Assembly: GCA_902800715.1 (NCBI GenBank)
Contig: CADCFN010000010.1
Coordinates: 1 to 64,000, forward strand
Origin: an uncultured Bacteroidales bacterium
GTDB taxonomy: Bacteria; Bacteroidota; Bacteroidia; Bacteroidales; Muribaculaceae
Direction: 5' to 3'
DNA: 64,000 nt
Each line of letters starts with the position of its first letter. Within the stretch, counting starts at the first letter, position 1. The position numbers and the translations under genes are program-made. Shown here piece after piece: positions 52,450 to 61,976 of this stretch. A model generated the notes under the pieces. That model did no database searches and had not been told where the DNA came from. It worked only from the letters and a program-made list of their open reading frames with translations.

Positions 52450-53655
52450 ATGAAACGACGTTGTTACATATTATTGATGATACTGGCTGTGGTGTCGTTC
52501 ATGGCATCAGGGCAGGATATGCCTGTCGATACGCTCACCACTGCCGACTCGGTTGCGCATGTAGGTAAAATGCAGCAGTTTAAGCAGCGTGTGCAGCAGC
52601 GCATTGATAAAAAGATGAATGAGCCTTGGGACACCATCCGCGACAGCGGATACTGGTGGCGGGCACTCAAGCACGGCAAAGTGGATTTGGACGGCGGGAC
52701 GATTGATTATCCTGCTTTTATCGATTTCTGCTGGAAGGTCTATAAATGGGGTGACAAGGCATTCAACAGTTATGACTCGGCCTATGTGGTGAGCACCGGC
52801 AAGAACTGGAAATTCATGTACAAGTCCAACATGTGGAATGACAACTATTCCGGTGAACCGATGGCTGATGTGCATTTTGACATGCGTAGTAAAATGGCCA
52901 TCAATATGGGTTTTCAACTTTGTTTTATGGCTGTGAGTGTGGGCTACAGCGTGGGTGTCACCAACCTGATTAATCATGAGAAGGTATCTAACAAGGTGGA
53001 TTTCTCGTTCACTTGTGCACGCTTTGCTGCCGAGGCCTATTACATGGAAAACCGAGGTACTACTACGGCATGGTTTACCGAGAGTGTAACAGGCGGAAAG
53101 AATAATAAATGGAAGTTCAAGGAATTTGGGGGACTGTACCGCAAGGCCTACGGAGTGAGCGCCTATTATTTCTTTAACAATCGCCGTTATGCCCAGGCTG
53201 CTGCCTATTGCTTCTCCAAGTACCAGAAGCGCAGCGCGGGCTCAATTATTGCTGGAATCTGCATGCAACACCGTGATATGAATATCAAGATGGATGAGTT
53301 GCCACAGTCTGTGCAGGATCAGATACCCCCTGGTGAAGATGTGCCGCACTTCCTCTTTAACGACTATTGCCTGATGGTGGGCTACGGCTACAACTGGGTG
53401 CTGGGGTCCAAGTGGTTGATTAACTTGACGGTGGCTCCTTATGTCGGCTATCGTCACTTGCTGGCAACACAGCATGAGGACCGTGCAAGTGCATGGTCTC
53501 TCAACCTGCGTGCCCGCATGGCGGCGGTGTATAACCACAAGCGGTTTTATTTAGGAATGCAGAATTATGGCGATTTCTATCGCTACAAGTCTGAAATGCA
53601 CCACTTTATCGGCTCACTGCTTGATTTCTCTCTCCTCGTCGGCATCCGCTTCTGA
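52450..53655 (+). CDS. DUF4421 family outer-membrane-type protein
   Basis: 401 residues from MKRRCYILLMILAVVSFMASG; a GTG at 52441 is part of the promoter. After the signal peptide there is a charged helix (MQQFKQRVQQRIDKKMNEPW). Then come strand-rich segments with alternating residues typical of an outer-membrane barrel (MAINMGFQLCFMAVSVGYSV, WLINLTVAPYVGYRHLLA, FYLGMQNYGDFYRYKS), ending LLVGIRF with the terminal Phe expected for BAM-folded barrels. The GFQLCFMAVSVGYS pattern and layout match the DUF4421 family. The function is unknown. It stands alone. Confidence 0.8.
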   Translation: MKRRCYILLMILAVVSFMASGQDMPVDTLTTADSVAHVGKMQQFKQRVQQRIDKKMNEPWDTIRDSGYWWRALKHGKVDLDGGTIDYPAFIDFCWKVYKWGDKAFNSYDSAYVVSTGKNWKFMYKSNMWNDNYSGEPMADVHFDMRSKMAINMGFQLCFMAVSVGYSVGVTNLINHEKVSNKVDFSFTCARFAAEAYYMENRGTTTAWFTESVTGGKNNKWKFKEFGGLYRKAYGVSAYYFFNNRRYAQAAAYCFSKYQKRSAGSIIAGICMQHRDMNIKMDELPQSVQDQIPPGEDVPHFLFNDYCLMVGYGYNWVLGSKWLINLTVAPYVGYRHLLATQHEDRASAWSLNLRARMAAVYNHKRFYLGMQNYGDFYRYKSEMHHFIGSLLDFSLLVGIRF

Positions 53656-53711
53656 TGTTTGTGCAATAGCCTATTTTTTTACGTCTTTGTTTATTTGTCT
53701 GCTTTTTGTCA

Positions 53712-53742
53712 TTGACAAGAAACGGGCGATGACTTACCTTTG
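53712..53742 (+). promoter_or_regulatory. Promoter without an adjacent gene
   Basis: TTG at 53712-53714 and TACCTTTG at 53735-53742, spaced 20 bases. There is no plausible reading frame before dnaX at 53983, so it is either a distal dnaX promoter or that of a short RNA. The rest of the 327-bp gap shows no gene. Confidence 0.45.
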
Positions 53743-53942
53743 CAATGTAAGGCTGTTTTTGCTTTTGTGTTTCGTTAACATTCCCGCGCCACCTCTTTTT
53801 GTGATAATCAGCGTTTACATGAAATACTATTATTTTGATAATCAAGTGATTGTTGAAAACCACCCCTTTTGAGGGCAAATTGCTTTTTGACAACCGATAG
53901 AAAAAATCTGGTGGCGTGAAAGGCATTTTGGATGAAAAGTAT

Positions 53943-53950
53943 TATCTTTG
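53943..53950 (+). promoter_or_regulatory. Promoter -7 box of dnaX
   Basis: TATCTTTG, 32 bases before the ATG at 53983. Confidence 0.6.
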
Positions 53951-53982
53951 CCGTTTAGACAAACAGACCATTTTGTAATCCG

Positions 53983-55797
53983 ATGAGTGAGAAATATATC
54001 GTTTCGGCGCGTAAATACAGGCCCTCGACGTTTCGCAGCGTCGTGGGGCAGCAGTCATTGACTCATACCCTGAAGACGGCGATTGCCAGTGGCAGGCTGG
54101 CACATGCCTATCTCTTCTGCGGACCGCGCGGTGTGGGCAAGACGACTTGTGCCCGTATTTTTGCCAAGACCATCAACTGTGAGCATCCCACGCCCGAGGG
54201 CGAGGCTTGCAACGAGTGCCCGTCGTGCAAGGCGTTCAACGAGCAGCGTTCCTATAACATTAATGAGCTTGATGCCGCCTCCAACAACAGCGTGGATAAC
54301 ATCCGCGATTTGACCGACCAGGTGCGCATCCCGCCACAGACGGGCCGCTATCGCGTCTTCATCATCGATGAGGTTCACATGCTTTCGCAGGCCGCCTTCA
54401 ACGCATTCCTCAAGACCCTTGAGGAACCGCCCGAATACGCCATCTTTATCCTCGCTACCACCGAGAAGCAGAAGGTCATCCCCACGATTCTGTCCCGTTG
54501 CCAGATTTACGATTTCGCACGTATCACAGTGCCCGACATCGTGCAGCAACTGCAGTATGTCTGTGAGCAGGAGAATATTGAGGCAGAACCTGCCGCGCTC
54601 AATGTCATCGCCCAAAAGGCCGATGGTGCCATGCGCGACGCCTTGTCAATCTTTGACCAGGTAGCGGCTTCCACCGAGGGCCACATCACTTACCAGAGTG
54701 CCCTCGAGAACCTCAACGTGCTGGATTATGACTACTATTTCAGGCTCGTTGAGATGTTCCTCACGGGGGATGTCAATGAGGCATTGTTGATTTACAAGGA
54801 GATACGTGATAAGGGCTTTGACTCGCAGTTCTTCATTAACGGCTTGGCTCAGCATCTGCGCGACCTGATGGTGGCTAGCACGCCCAAGACGCGACGACTG
54901 CTTGAAATGAACGACGAGGTAGCACAGCAGTATGGCGTGCAGAGCGCCAAATTGACACCGGCATTTTATTATCGGGCACTCGACCTGTGCAATACTTGTG
55001 ACTTGAATTACCGCAATGCCAGCAGCAAGCAACTGCTGGTGGAGCTCACGTTGATTAAACTGTGTCAGTTGGTCAAGGCGCCACAGCAACAACCGGCTCA
55101 ACAGCAGCCGATGCAGAAGATGGCACCTGCCAATCCTGCACCCCAACAGGCCCAAACTCAACGCCCGGCTCAACAGCAGCCACCTGTAGCCCAGCAGCCT
55201 GCCGTTTCACGCCCTGTAGCGCAGAAACCAGTCGCACCTGCTCCTGCACAACCCGATATTCCCCAGGCACCGCATCCTGCCCAGTCCATCAATCCGTCGG
55301 GCGCTGCTGCAGGACGTCCGATGCCTAATGCGATAGGCAACAAGCAGCGCATCATGGTGAATGCCCCAAACCATGCAGCGACCGAATCCAAATCTGCTAC
55401 CGAGGCGGCTGCCGTTAAGACCGTGCGCACGCAAGCGTTCACCGATGAACAATTGCAAGCCGCATGGCAGGACTATATCCAGCAGCATCCTCAGGAGAGG
55501 GCATTGGTGACCACCATGTCCTATGCGCAGCCTCAGCATGGCGACAACGATGGGCAATATGTGATGACAGTAGGCAGCCCCGCCGAGCAGAAGCATGTCG
55601 AGGAGCATAAAGAAACGATAGTTCAGTTCATGAGAGAGGCCTTGCAGAACGACCTCATCACGATAGACGTGAAAGTGAGCGAAACACCGATTGAGACTCC
55701 CAAAATCCTGTCGCCTCGTGAAGTAGTGGAGGGAATCAAGCAGAATAATCCCAAATTCACCCAGTTCCTCAAGGATTTCGATTTGGGATTGGCATAA
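53983..55797 (+). CDS. dnaX: DNA polymerase III subunit gamma/tau
   Basis: 604 residues. The clamp-loader ATPase has Walker A GPRGVGKTTCARIFAK, the zinc module (CEHPTPEGEACNECPSC), Walker B IIDEVHMLSQAAFNAFLKTL and sensor FILATTEKQKVIPTILSRCQ. Domain III continues to about 365. Residues about 366-450 are a Gln/Pro/Ala-rich linker, then a tau-like C-terminal region (about 475-604; FTDEQLQAAWQDYIQQHPQE). It loads the sliding clamp at the replication fork. No programmed-frameshift slippery site was seen. Confidence 0.95.
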   Translation: MSEKYIVSARKYRPSTFRSVVGQQSLTHTLKTAIASGRLAHAYLFCGPRGVGKTTCARIFAKTINCEHPTPEGEACNECPSCKAFNEQRSYNINELDAASNNSVDNIRDLTDQVRIPPQTGRYRVFIIDEVHMLSQAAFNAFLKTLEEPPEYAIFILATTEKQKVIPTILSRCQIYDFARITVPDIVQQLQYVCEQENIEAEPAALNVIAQKADGAMRDALSIFDQVAASTEGHITYQSALENLNVLDYDYYFRLVEMFLTGDVNEALLIYKEIRDKGFDSQFFINGLAQHLRDLMVASTPKTRRLLEMNDEVAQQYGVQSAKLTPAFYYRALDLCNTCDLNYRNASSKQLLVELTLIKLCQLVKAPQQQPAQQQPMQKMAPANPAPQQAQTQRPAQQQPPVAQQPAVSRPVAQKPVAPAPAQPDIPQAPHPAQSINPSGAAAGRPMPNAIGNKQRIMVNAPNHAATESKSATEAAAVKTVRTQAFTDEQLQAAWQDYIQQHPQERALVTTMSYAQPQHGDNDGQYVMTVGSPAEQKHVEEHKETIVQFMREALQNDLITIDVKVSETPIETPKILSPREVVEGIKQNNPKFTQFLKDFDLGLA

Positions 55798-55816
55798 GGA
55801 TTTCACTAAAACAAAA

Positions 55817-55856
55817 ATTAGCCCAATTGGTGTCATTTTCATCCAATTGGGCTAAT
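55817..55856. terminator. Bidirectional terminator after dnaX
   Basis: ATTAGCCCAATTGG at 55817-55830 pairs exactly with CCAATTGGGCTAAT at 55843-55856 around a 12-base loop. It serves dnaX and the convergent CotH gene. Confidence 0.85.
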
Positions 55857-55861
55857 TCTGT

Positions 55862-57793
55862 TTATTGTAGACTGTTGATTGATGCGGCTTTGACGGTGAA
55901 GAAGTTGTCGCTGTTGTTTTTCAGCAGGTTGTATTCACCGTGGTTACCCCATGGGGCGGGTTTGTCCTCGATGACGGTGTCCTCGCCTGTATCGTTGTCA
56001 ATGTACTGGGCGATGCGTGCTTGCCAGGAACGGATGCGAGCCTGTGACGAGGCGCGGTCCATCATGGCATTGCCGTTGGCGACAAGTTCTTTCAGGTGAG
56101 CAATGTAGATTGCCTTGAAATCGTTAAACTTGAGTATTCTGGCAATAAGGGGATTGTTGTTGTTGCCCCAATGAAGCGGATCTTGGCGTCCCGCGTCGTT
56201 CTGCACGCCACAACGTAGGCTGGTGCCCAATGTGTTGTCGTAGTCGTAGGGGATGAAGAAGAACTTGTAGCCCGTCGTTTCGGTGCCGTTAAAGTAGATG
56301 TAGTAGTTGTTGGCATTGTTCCAATAGTCGTCCCACATGCCCACGGCAACATTGACGGCGTAGGTTTTGAGCAATAAATCGATGTCGGTAGCCTGTTGAA
56401 TCCAGGTGTAGAACTCGTTGTCACTCAGGTTGCAGACCTTATCCATGAAGTCCACCAGTTGGTCTTTGGCATGGTAGAATTCATCAGTCTGCGTCTCAAG
56501 TGTATAGGCATGGCGGTCATCGGTGTCATCGTCATACCAGATGTCGCCATTGGGGTTGTTGAGACCTGCTGCCGAGTTGCGGCATTTCCACAGGTAGCCC
56601 TTATCGCTGCCAAAGCGTCCTTTCCTGTCCTTGACGTAGCGTTTGTCGATGGGCTCGAGCAGTTCATACACACCATAGTAGGCCTCCTTGCTGTCGCCCT
56701 CGACATGTAACCACAGGCGGCAGTAATTGCTGCGGATAGCGGTCCACACGCCTGCTCGGCGGAACAACTCGTAGCAGAACATTTCGCGCACATACATCGG
56801 GTCATCCTTGAACCACTTGAGGTGCAATTTGCGCACACCTTGGATGGTGTGGGCATCATCATCGACATATTTGCGCAGGTTTACCCCAAAATGGGCATGG
56901 TGCCAGTCGGTGTTGTCTCGCTGGTGCATCTGTCCGTACCAGCCCTCGGGACGGCGGCGCGAGGTGTTGCCCTTGAGTCGCAATCCCACATTGTCAATGA
57001 CAGTGGTCTCTCCGTCCTTGGTAAATGCCAGTGAGGCCATCACATATTTGGTCGTGTAGGCATTGGCATCATACAGCGTCAGCAACCTGTTCCATTCGTC
57101 TAGACTCACTGTGATGTGGATTTCGGGTATGGCTTCATCGTCCCACACATAATCATAACCCTCCTTGACTTGAACAGGGAAACTATTCCCCAATATGTAG
57201 TTGATAATTAACGATATATCAGCAATTGTCAACTCATTGTCACGGTTTACGTCTGCACGCTTGAATATGTCATAGTTGACGTGGCCGCCTAGTAAGATGT
57301 TAATCACCGAAGTCACGTCGGCTACGCTGATTTCTCCATCGCCATTCACATCGCCCAAACTGAGCGAGAACGGGTCAGGCATTGCCGGCTCTACATATTC
57401 CTTGATGGAAAATGTGAGCTTGTTGAGGTTGAATGTGAATGTGTAGTCTTGACCGTTGCCGATGAACTTGTAAGAGTGGTTGTTGTTGCTCTTCTGTGTC
57501 GTGTATTCGTTGTCAAGGAATACTTCTTGGCTGCCATTGCCATTTGGGCCATAGCGATAGTTGGAATTAAACACGTTCCAGTCGCTGGCCTGGCCGTCGG
57601 CAAACACAAACCACACTGTGCCGCTGATGTTGGTGGTAAGGGTATAAATGCCGTTCCCTTCATCGGTCATCTCGACGCCATTACCCGGATTCCAGTCACC
57701 GAAGGGATGGTTACCGACCATATAAATGGCTGCCTGTGCCGGCATGAAAGCCAGCACAAGCGCCATAATGGTCAATAGATAATACTTCTTCAT
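55862..57793 (-). CDS. CotH kinase-family surface protein with internal dockerin repeats
   Basis: 643 residues. Signal peptide about 1-21 (MPAQA). An N-terminal beta-sandwich, about 22-135 (IYMVGNHPFGDWNPGNG, GIYTLTTNISGTVWFVFADG), resembles SusE/F-type glycan-binding domains. Two dockerin-like loops lie at about 147-205 (GDVNGDGEISVADVT, DVNRDNELTIADIS). The CotH domain spans about 225-560 with NVGLRLKGNTSRRRPEGWYG, GVRKLHLKWFKDDPMYVREM, YYGVYELLEPIDKRYVK and the metal-binding FFIPYDYDNTLG. The dockerin is between the domains, unlike in the other CotH protein (44302-46179). No kinase substrate is known. Confidence 0.87.
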   Translation of the reverse strand: MKKYYLLTIMALVLAFMPAQAAIYMVGNHPFGDWNPGNGVEMTDEGNGIYTLTTNISGTVWFVFADGQASDWNVFNSNYRYGPNGNGSQEVFLDNEYTTQKSNNNHSYKFIGNGQDYTFTFNLNKLTFSIKEYVEPAMPDPFSLSLGDVNGDGEISVADVTSVINILLGGHVNYDIFKRADVNRDNELTIADISLIINYILGNSFPVQVKEGYDYVWDDEAIPEIHITVSLDEWNRLLTLYDANAYTTKYVMASLAFTKDGETTVIDNVGLRLKGNTSRRRPEGWYGQMHQRDNTDWHHAHFGVNLRKYVDDDAHTIQGVRKLHLKWFKDDPMYVREMFCYELFRRAGVWTAIRSNYCRLWLHVEGDSKEAYYGVYELLEPIDKRYVKDRKGRFGSDKGYLWKCRNSAAGLNNPNGDIWYDDDTDDRHAYTLETQTDEFYHAKDQLVDFMDKVCNLSDNEFYTWIQQATDIDLLLKTYAVNVAVGMWDDYWNNANNYYIYFNGTETTGYKFFFIPYDYDNTLGTSLRCGVQNDAGRQDPLHWGNNNNPLIARILKFNDFKAIYIAHLKELVANGNAMMDRASSQARIRSWQARIAQYIDNDTGEDTVIEDKPAPWGNHGEYNLLKNNSDNFFTVKAASINSLQ

Positions 57794-57812
57794 CTTGAAT
57801 TCTGGTTGATTT

Positions 57813-57848
57813 GTTCTAGAGAATCTGGATACTCCAGATAGTCTGGGT
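57813..57848. repeat. Degenerate TCTAGANNN nonamer array before a stop codon
   Basis: TCTAGAGAA, TCTGGATAC, TCCAGATAG and TCTGGGTTA follow each other and end at the stop codon of the gamma-carbonic anhydrase gene. Confidence 0.5.
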
Positions 57849-58360
57849 TACTCGTACCAGGTCGAGTACATCAGGTAGTTCTTGGCGATTTTCACGTTGA
57901 TTTCGCTGGCCTGCTTGGGGTCAACCATCTTCTTGAACTTCGCCGGACTGCCTGCCCACAGCTCGTGGGGGCCGACCTTGGTGCCGCCCAGCACAACGCT
58001 ACCGGCAGCAATGATGGCACCTTCGCCGATTTCGGCGTGGTCCAGAATGATGCTGCCCATGCCGATGAGTGCCATATCGCAGATTTTGGCACCGTGCACG
58101 ACCACGTTGTGGCCGATGGACACGTCGTTGCCGATTTCGGTGACTGATTTCTCATACAGGGTGTGTATCACAGCGTTGTCCTGGATGTTGACGCGGTTGC
58201 CGATGGTGATGGTGTTCACGTCACCACGCAGCACGGCATTGAACCAGATGCTGCAATCCTTGCCCATCGTCACGTCGCCCACAACGACGGCATTGTCGGC
58301 AAGGAAACAGTTCTCTCCAATCTTGGGCTCAAAGCCCCTTACTTTCTTGATGATAGCCAT
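57848..58360 (-). CDS. Gamma-carbonic-anhydrase-family hexapeptide protein
   Basis: 170 residues forming a left-handed beta-helix of hexapeptide repeats (VVVGDVTMGKDCSIWFNAVL, ITIGNRVNIQDNAVIH). The metal-site region VSIGHNVVVHGAKICDMALIGMGS has the expected His residues. The C-terminal helix is LWAGSPAKFKK. Bacterial members of this family are often called YrdA/PaaY-like; true carbonic anhydrase activity is proven only for some. The stop codon abuts a repeat array. It follows the aminopeptidase gene by 30 bases and is likely in its transcript. Confidence 0.92.
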   Translation of the reverse strand: MAIIKKVRGFEPKIGENCFLADNAVVVGDVTMGKDCSIWFNAVLRGDVNTITIGNRVNIQDNAVIHTLYEKSVTEIGNDVSIGHNVVVHGAKICDMALIGMGSIILDHAEIGEGAIIAAGSVVLGGTKVGPHELWAGSPAKFKKMVDPKQASEINVKIAKNYLMYSTWYE

Positions 58361-58390
58361 TATTCTAGGTTAAAGTTTATTGGTTATAGG

Positions 58391-60172
58391 TTAAAGGTCG
58401 CGGGTTTGGGCGGTGAGCCAGGCGGCTTCTTCAGCATTGAGCAGCGGACTGATGCGTTCGCGCACCATGCGGTGATAATCGTTGATTTGAGCCACCTCCT
58501 CATCGGTGAGCATCGTGCGGTCGATGAGCTGCAGGTCATAGGGGAAGAGCGTCAACGGCTCAAAGGCGAGGAAATTACCGAAGTCCTCGGTCTTATCGGC
58601 CTCAACAACGAGGAGCAGGTTCTCGGTACGGATACCGTATTCGCCAGTCTTGTACAGACCAGGCTCGTTGCTCATCACCATACCAGGCATCAGTTTCACG
58701 TCAACCAGATTTGTGCGGATGCTTTGTGGTCCCTCGTGGCAGCCCAGGAAGTGACCAACGCCATGCCCGGTGCCGTGACCGTAGGTCATCGCCTCTTGCC
58801 ATAGCGGCAGGCGGGCCAGCACATCGAGTTGGCATCCGGTGGTGCCCACGGGGAACTTGGCGCGTTGCAGGGCGAGATGTCCCTTAAGCACGAGCGTGAA
58901 GTCGTGTTTCTCTTGGGCGGTGGGGTTGCCTAGGGTGACGGTGCGGGTGATGTCGGTGGTACCGTCAAGGAATTGTGCACCGCTATCGACAAGCAGGATG
59001 CCTTCGCCGTGCAGCGTCGAAGCGCTCTCGTCTGTAGCCTCATAGTGGACGATGGCACCGTGCTCCTTGTAGCCGCAAATCATCGCGAAGCTGTCTTCGT
59101 GGTATAAATCCTGCTGGGCACGGAATTCCTGCCCCTTGGTCCATACGTCAACTTCGTTGATGGTGCCACTGGGTGCTGTTTCCTCAATCCACTTGAACAG
59201 GCGCACCAGGGCTGCGCCATCACGCTCCATAGCGTGGCGGAAGCCTTCGATTTGCACCTCATTCTTGATGCACTTGAGGTCGGTGATGGGAGAGCGGAAG
59301 TAAACCTTCTGGCATTGCAGCGCATTGGCGAGGGTGTCGCTCACGCGGTTGGGGTCGATGAGCACTACTTCGTGCTGATTGACACGCTCCAGGAAGTGAA
59401 CGATGTCGTCATATTTGCGGACTCTCACACCGCAGTCCTTGAGGTGCTGGCGCACCTCGTCGGTCACCTTGTTCTCGTCGATGAACAGCTCCTTGTTGTC
59501 ATGGGAAATAAAGGCAAAGGCGATGGCTACAGGCGTGAAATCCACGTCGTTGCCGCGTAGGTTAAGCAGCCAGGCAATGTCGTCGAGGGCGGTCACCAGC
59601 ATAGCGGTGGCTTCGTTGTCCTCAAGCACTTTGAGCAGGCGTTCGATTTTAGCATTGGCTTCCTCGCCGGCATACTGCACGTCATGGACAAAGGCAGGTT
59701 CACTGGGGCGCGCGGGGCGGTCAGTCCAAATCTTGTCGGCGGGATAGAACTCGGTGGCAAGCATGAAGCCGTTCTCACCGCAGAAGCGTTCCAACTGGTT
59801 GGCGGCCTGAGCGCTATACAGTCGGCCGTCGATAGCAATCACCGAATCTTCTTCGAGCACTTGCTGCAGCCACTCATGAATGGTCGGGTCATTGCCCATG
59901 TTCTCCTTCATCATGACAAAACCGCTGTCCTCCAGCTCGATTTCAGCCTGCAGGAAGTAGCGTGAATCGGTCCACAGCGCGGCATGGTCAAGAGTTACCA
60001 CGGCTGTGCCGTTACTGCCCGTGAAGCCACTAATCCAGTCACGGAATTTCCAGTGGTCACAGATGTATTCACTCTGGTGAGGGTCGGTACCGGGAATGAT
60101 GACGGCATCGACGTTCAGGCGGCGCATCTCCTCGCGCAGCGCCTCAAGGTGAGGAAAAGTCTCTCTACTCAT
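58391..60172 (-). CDS. Xaa-Pro aminopeptidase (aminopeptidase P, M24B family)
   Basis: 593 residues, the long three-domain form. Two creatinase-like N-terminal domains are followed by the M24 catalytic domain. The metal ligands are visible: Asp pair in VDSGAQFLDGTTDITRTV, His in GHGTGHGVGHFLGCHEGP, Glu in MSNEPGLYKTGEYGIR and Glu in TENLLLV. No signal peptide, so it is cytosolic. It removes N-terminal residues that precede proline. The start MSRETFPHLEALREEMRR is supported by the promoter at 60217. Confidence 0.93.
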   Translation of the reverse strand: MSRETFPHLEALREEMRRLNVDAVIIPGTDPHQSEYICDHWKFRDWISGFTGSNGTAVVTLDHAALWTDSRYFLQAEIELEDSGFVMMKENMGNDPTIHEWLQQVLEEDSVIAIDGRLYSAQAANQLERFCGENGFMLATEFYPADKIWTDRPARPSEPAFVHDVQYAGEEANAKIERLLKVLEDNEATAMLVTALDDIAWLLNLRGNDVDFTPVAIAFAFISHDNKELFIDENKVTDEVRQHLKDCGVRVRKYDDIVHFLERVNQHEVVLIDPNRVSDTLANALQCQKVYFRSPITDLKCIKNEVQIEGFRHAMERDGAALVRLFKWIEETAPSGTINEVDVWTKGQEFRAQQDLYHEDSFAMICGYKEHGAIVHYEATDESASTLHGEGILLVDSGAQFLDGTTDITRTVTLGNPTAQEKHDFTLVLKGHLALQRAKFPVGTTGCQLDVLARLPLWQEAMTYGHGTGHGVGHFLGCHEGPQSIRTNLVDVKLMPGMVMSNEPGLYKTGEYGIRTENLLLVVEADKTEDFGNFLAFEPLTLFPYDLQLIDRTMLTDEEVAQINDYHRMVRERISPLLNAEEAAWLTAQTRDL

Positions 60173-60216
60173 AATTATATATTGTTCTTGTGTTTTGTGT
60201 CTGACAAACTAACCTG

Positions 60217-60224
60217 CAAATTTA
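60217..60224 (-). promoter_or_regulatory. Promoter -7 box of the aminopeptidase gene
   Basis: CAAATTTA (TAAATTTG on the minus strand), 44 bases before the ATG at 60172. Confidence 0.5.
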
Positions 60225-60300
60225 CAATTTTCTTGTTAATGAAGAATATACTGCCGCGTTTTTTTAGTTTTGAGTTGCGCCGAATATTGGCTGAAATAGA

Positions 60301-60335
60301 AGTAGTGCCGGCGCGGGAGTTGCGTCGGCACTACT
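60301..60335 (-). terminator. Terminator of the SusC/SusD operon
   Basis: AGTAGTGCCG at 60301-60310 pairs with CGGCACTACT at 60326-60335, with inner GCGC/GCGT pairing. It lies 41 bases beyond the SusD stop; the T-run is weak. Confidence 0.65.
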
Positions 60336-60376
60336 TTATTCAGGTTTTGCAATCGGTTGACGATTGCGTTGAGTTT

Positions 60377-61942
60377 TTAATCAGCGGGGCTGATGACACC
60401 GTCGCGAACAGCCCTGTTGTAGTCGGTCTCGCGGGTCGGGATCATGAAACGCCATTCGTTCTTCTCCTCGGGCTTGATGGTTACGGCCAGGGTAGCGAGG
60501 AAGTTGCCGCCCTCAGCAGCATTGTGGCGAACGAGGGTGTCTTTCCAGCGCTTCAAGTCAAACCAGTCGAAGCCTTCGCCCCACAGCTCGATGCGGCGAT
60601 AGAGCTTAATCTCGTTGAGCAGCTCAGCACCAGACTTGTTGCAAGTGTAATCAAGGTCGCGACCTGAAGTCTTGTTCAGGGCTACAAGAGCAGCCTGAGC
60701 GGCACCAGGATTGTTCATCATGCACTCGGCCTCGGCCTCGATAAGCAACATCTCACTGGAACGGAAGATGCTCAACTCACCCACACCAGGGGTGTCGTTG
60801 CAACGAACCTTGTACTGCATGTAAGCATAAATCGTAGCGTTGCTCAGAATGTCAGGATGCTCTGCGCGGGCTTTCTTTGCCAGGTCTGTGCTGTTTGCTG
60901 CTACACCAGTCGAAGCGGTATAGCTGTAGCCAGTAGCATCAAGCCACCACTGGCGGCGAACGTCGCTAAGAGGAATCTTCTCAAACAGCTCCTTGCTGAT
61001 GCACTTGGGATAGTTGCGCACGTTACCGGCATTGCTGTTGTAAGCAATGTAAGCATGGTAGCTGTAGTAGTACAGCGTCTGGTCGGTAGCACTGTAACCG
61101 CCCCAAATCCACTCGTCATTGTGGGTGCAGAAACCATCGTAGAGCAGCTCGGAGTTGCTCATCAGCGGGTGATCCTGGCGAGCCATCTTGGCATACTTGG
61201 AGGCGTTGGACCAGTCGCAACGGTTCAAGGCTGCGCGGGCATAGGTAGCATAAGCTACATCAATGTCGGGCAGGAAGAACTCATCGGCACCACGGTGCAT
61301 ACCGGATTCCTGATACAGTTTAATAGCCTCGTCAAGGTCCTCATAAATCTGGGCATAGGCATCAGCCAGTGAAGTCAGATTCAGGTCTCCCACCTCCTCG
61401 TCAAGACGCAGTACCAGACCAGGGCAGTTGCCGTTGTCGGAATCAACCCAGCGCTTGCAGTAGATCTGGGCGAGCATCATGTAGGAGTAAGCACGGAACG
61501 TCAAAGCCTGGGCTTTGAGGAACTTCTTCTCGGCTTCAAGGCCTTGTGCATCGTCAACGTGCAATACAATGGTGTTGGCGTTGCTGATGAGCTTGTAGTA
61601 GTAGAACCAGGGATAGTAGGTGTACAGGCTAGTGGGGGTGTCATGGTTGTTCTGGTTAATGAGCAGAGCCCAACCATTCAGGTTTACATAGAAATCCTGG
61701 CCAGGATAGTTACCGTACCACATCTGGATGCAACCTTCGCCACACATACCCTGAGTGCCCAGGTACTGGTTCATCATCACACGGGCGCAACCGTTGATAG
61801 CCAGCTTAACATTATCGGTGGTCTCGAATGCGGTTGCCGTACCGGTTTCGGCGGTCGGTGCTGTGTCGAGGTAGTCACCCGAACACGAAGCCAGACCTAG
61901 AGCAGCAACACCTGCAATCAGAAAATATTTGAATTTTTTCAT
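60377..61942 (-). CDS. SusD/RagB family outer-membrane glycan-binding lipoprotein
   Basis: 521 residues. Lipobox at the N-terminus (ALGLASCSGDYLDTAP, with the characteristic YLDT after the Cys). TPR-like N-terminal helices include FLKAQALTFRAYSYMMLAQI. The C-terminal RagB/SusD block includes FRSSEMLLIEAEAECMMNNP, YRRIELWGEGFDWFDLKRW and the NPGAAQAALVALNKT segment. SusD proteins cap the SusC transporter at the cell surface and bind the nutrient, usually a glycan. It lies 34 bases after the SusC gene in one operon. No enzymes are visible in the window that would reveal the substrate. Confidence 0.95.
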   Translation of the reverse strand: MKKFKYFLIAGVAALGLASCSGDYLDTAPTAETGTATAFETTDNVKLAINGCARVMMNQYLGTQGMCGEGCIQMWYGNYPGQDFYVNLNGWALLINQNNHDTPTSLYTYYPWFYYYKLISNANTIVLHVDDAQGLEAEKKFLKAQALTFRAYSYMMLAQIYCKRWVDSDNGNCPGLVLRLDEEVGDLNLTSLADAYAQIYEDLDEAIKLYQESGMHRGADEFFLPDIDVAYATYARAALNRCDWSNASKYAKMARQDHPLMSNSELLYDGFCTHNDEWIWGGYSATDQTLYYYSYHAYIAYNSNAGNVRNYPKCISKELFEKIPLSDVRRQWWLDATGYSYTASTGVAANSTDLAKKARAEHPDILSNATIYAYMQYKVRCNDTPGVGELSIFRSSEMLLIEAEAECMMNNPGAAQAALVALNKTSGRDLDYTCNKSGAELLNEIKLYRRIELWGEGFDWFDLKRWKDTLVRHNAAEGGNFLATLAVTIKPEEKNEWRFMIPTRETDYNRAVRDGVISPAD

Positions 61943-61976
61943 AATGATATGCTATATTAAGTGTTTGAATTGTTGA

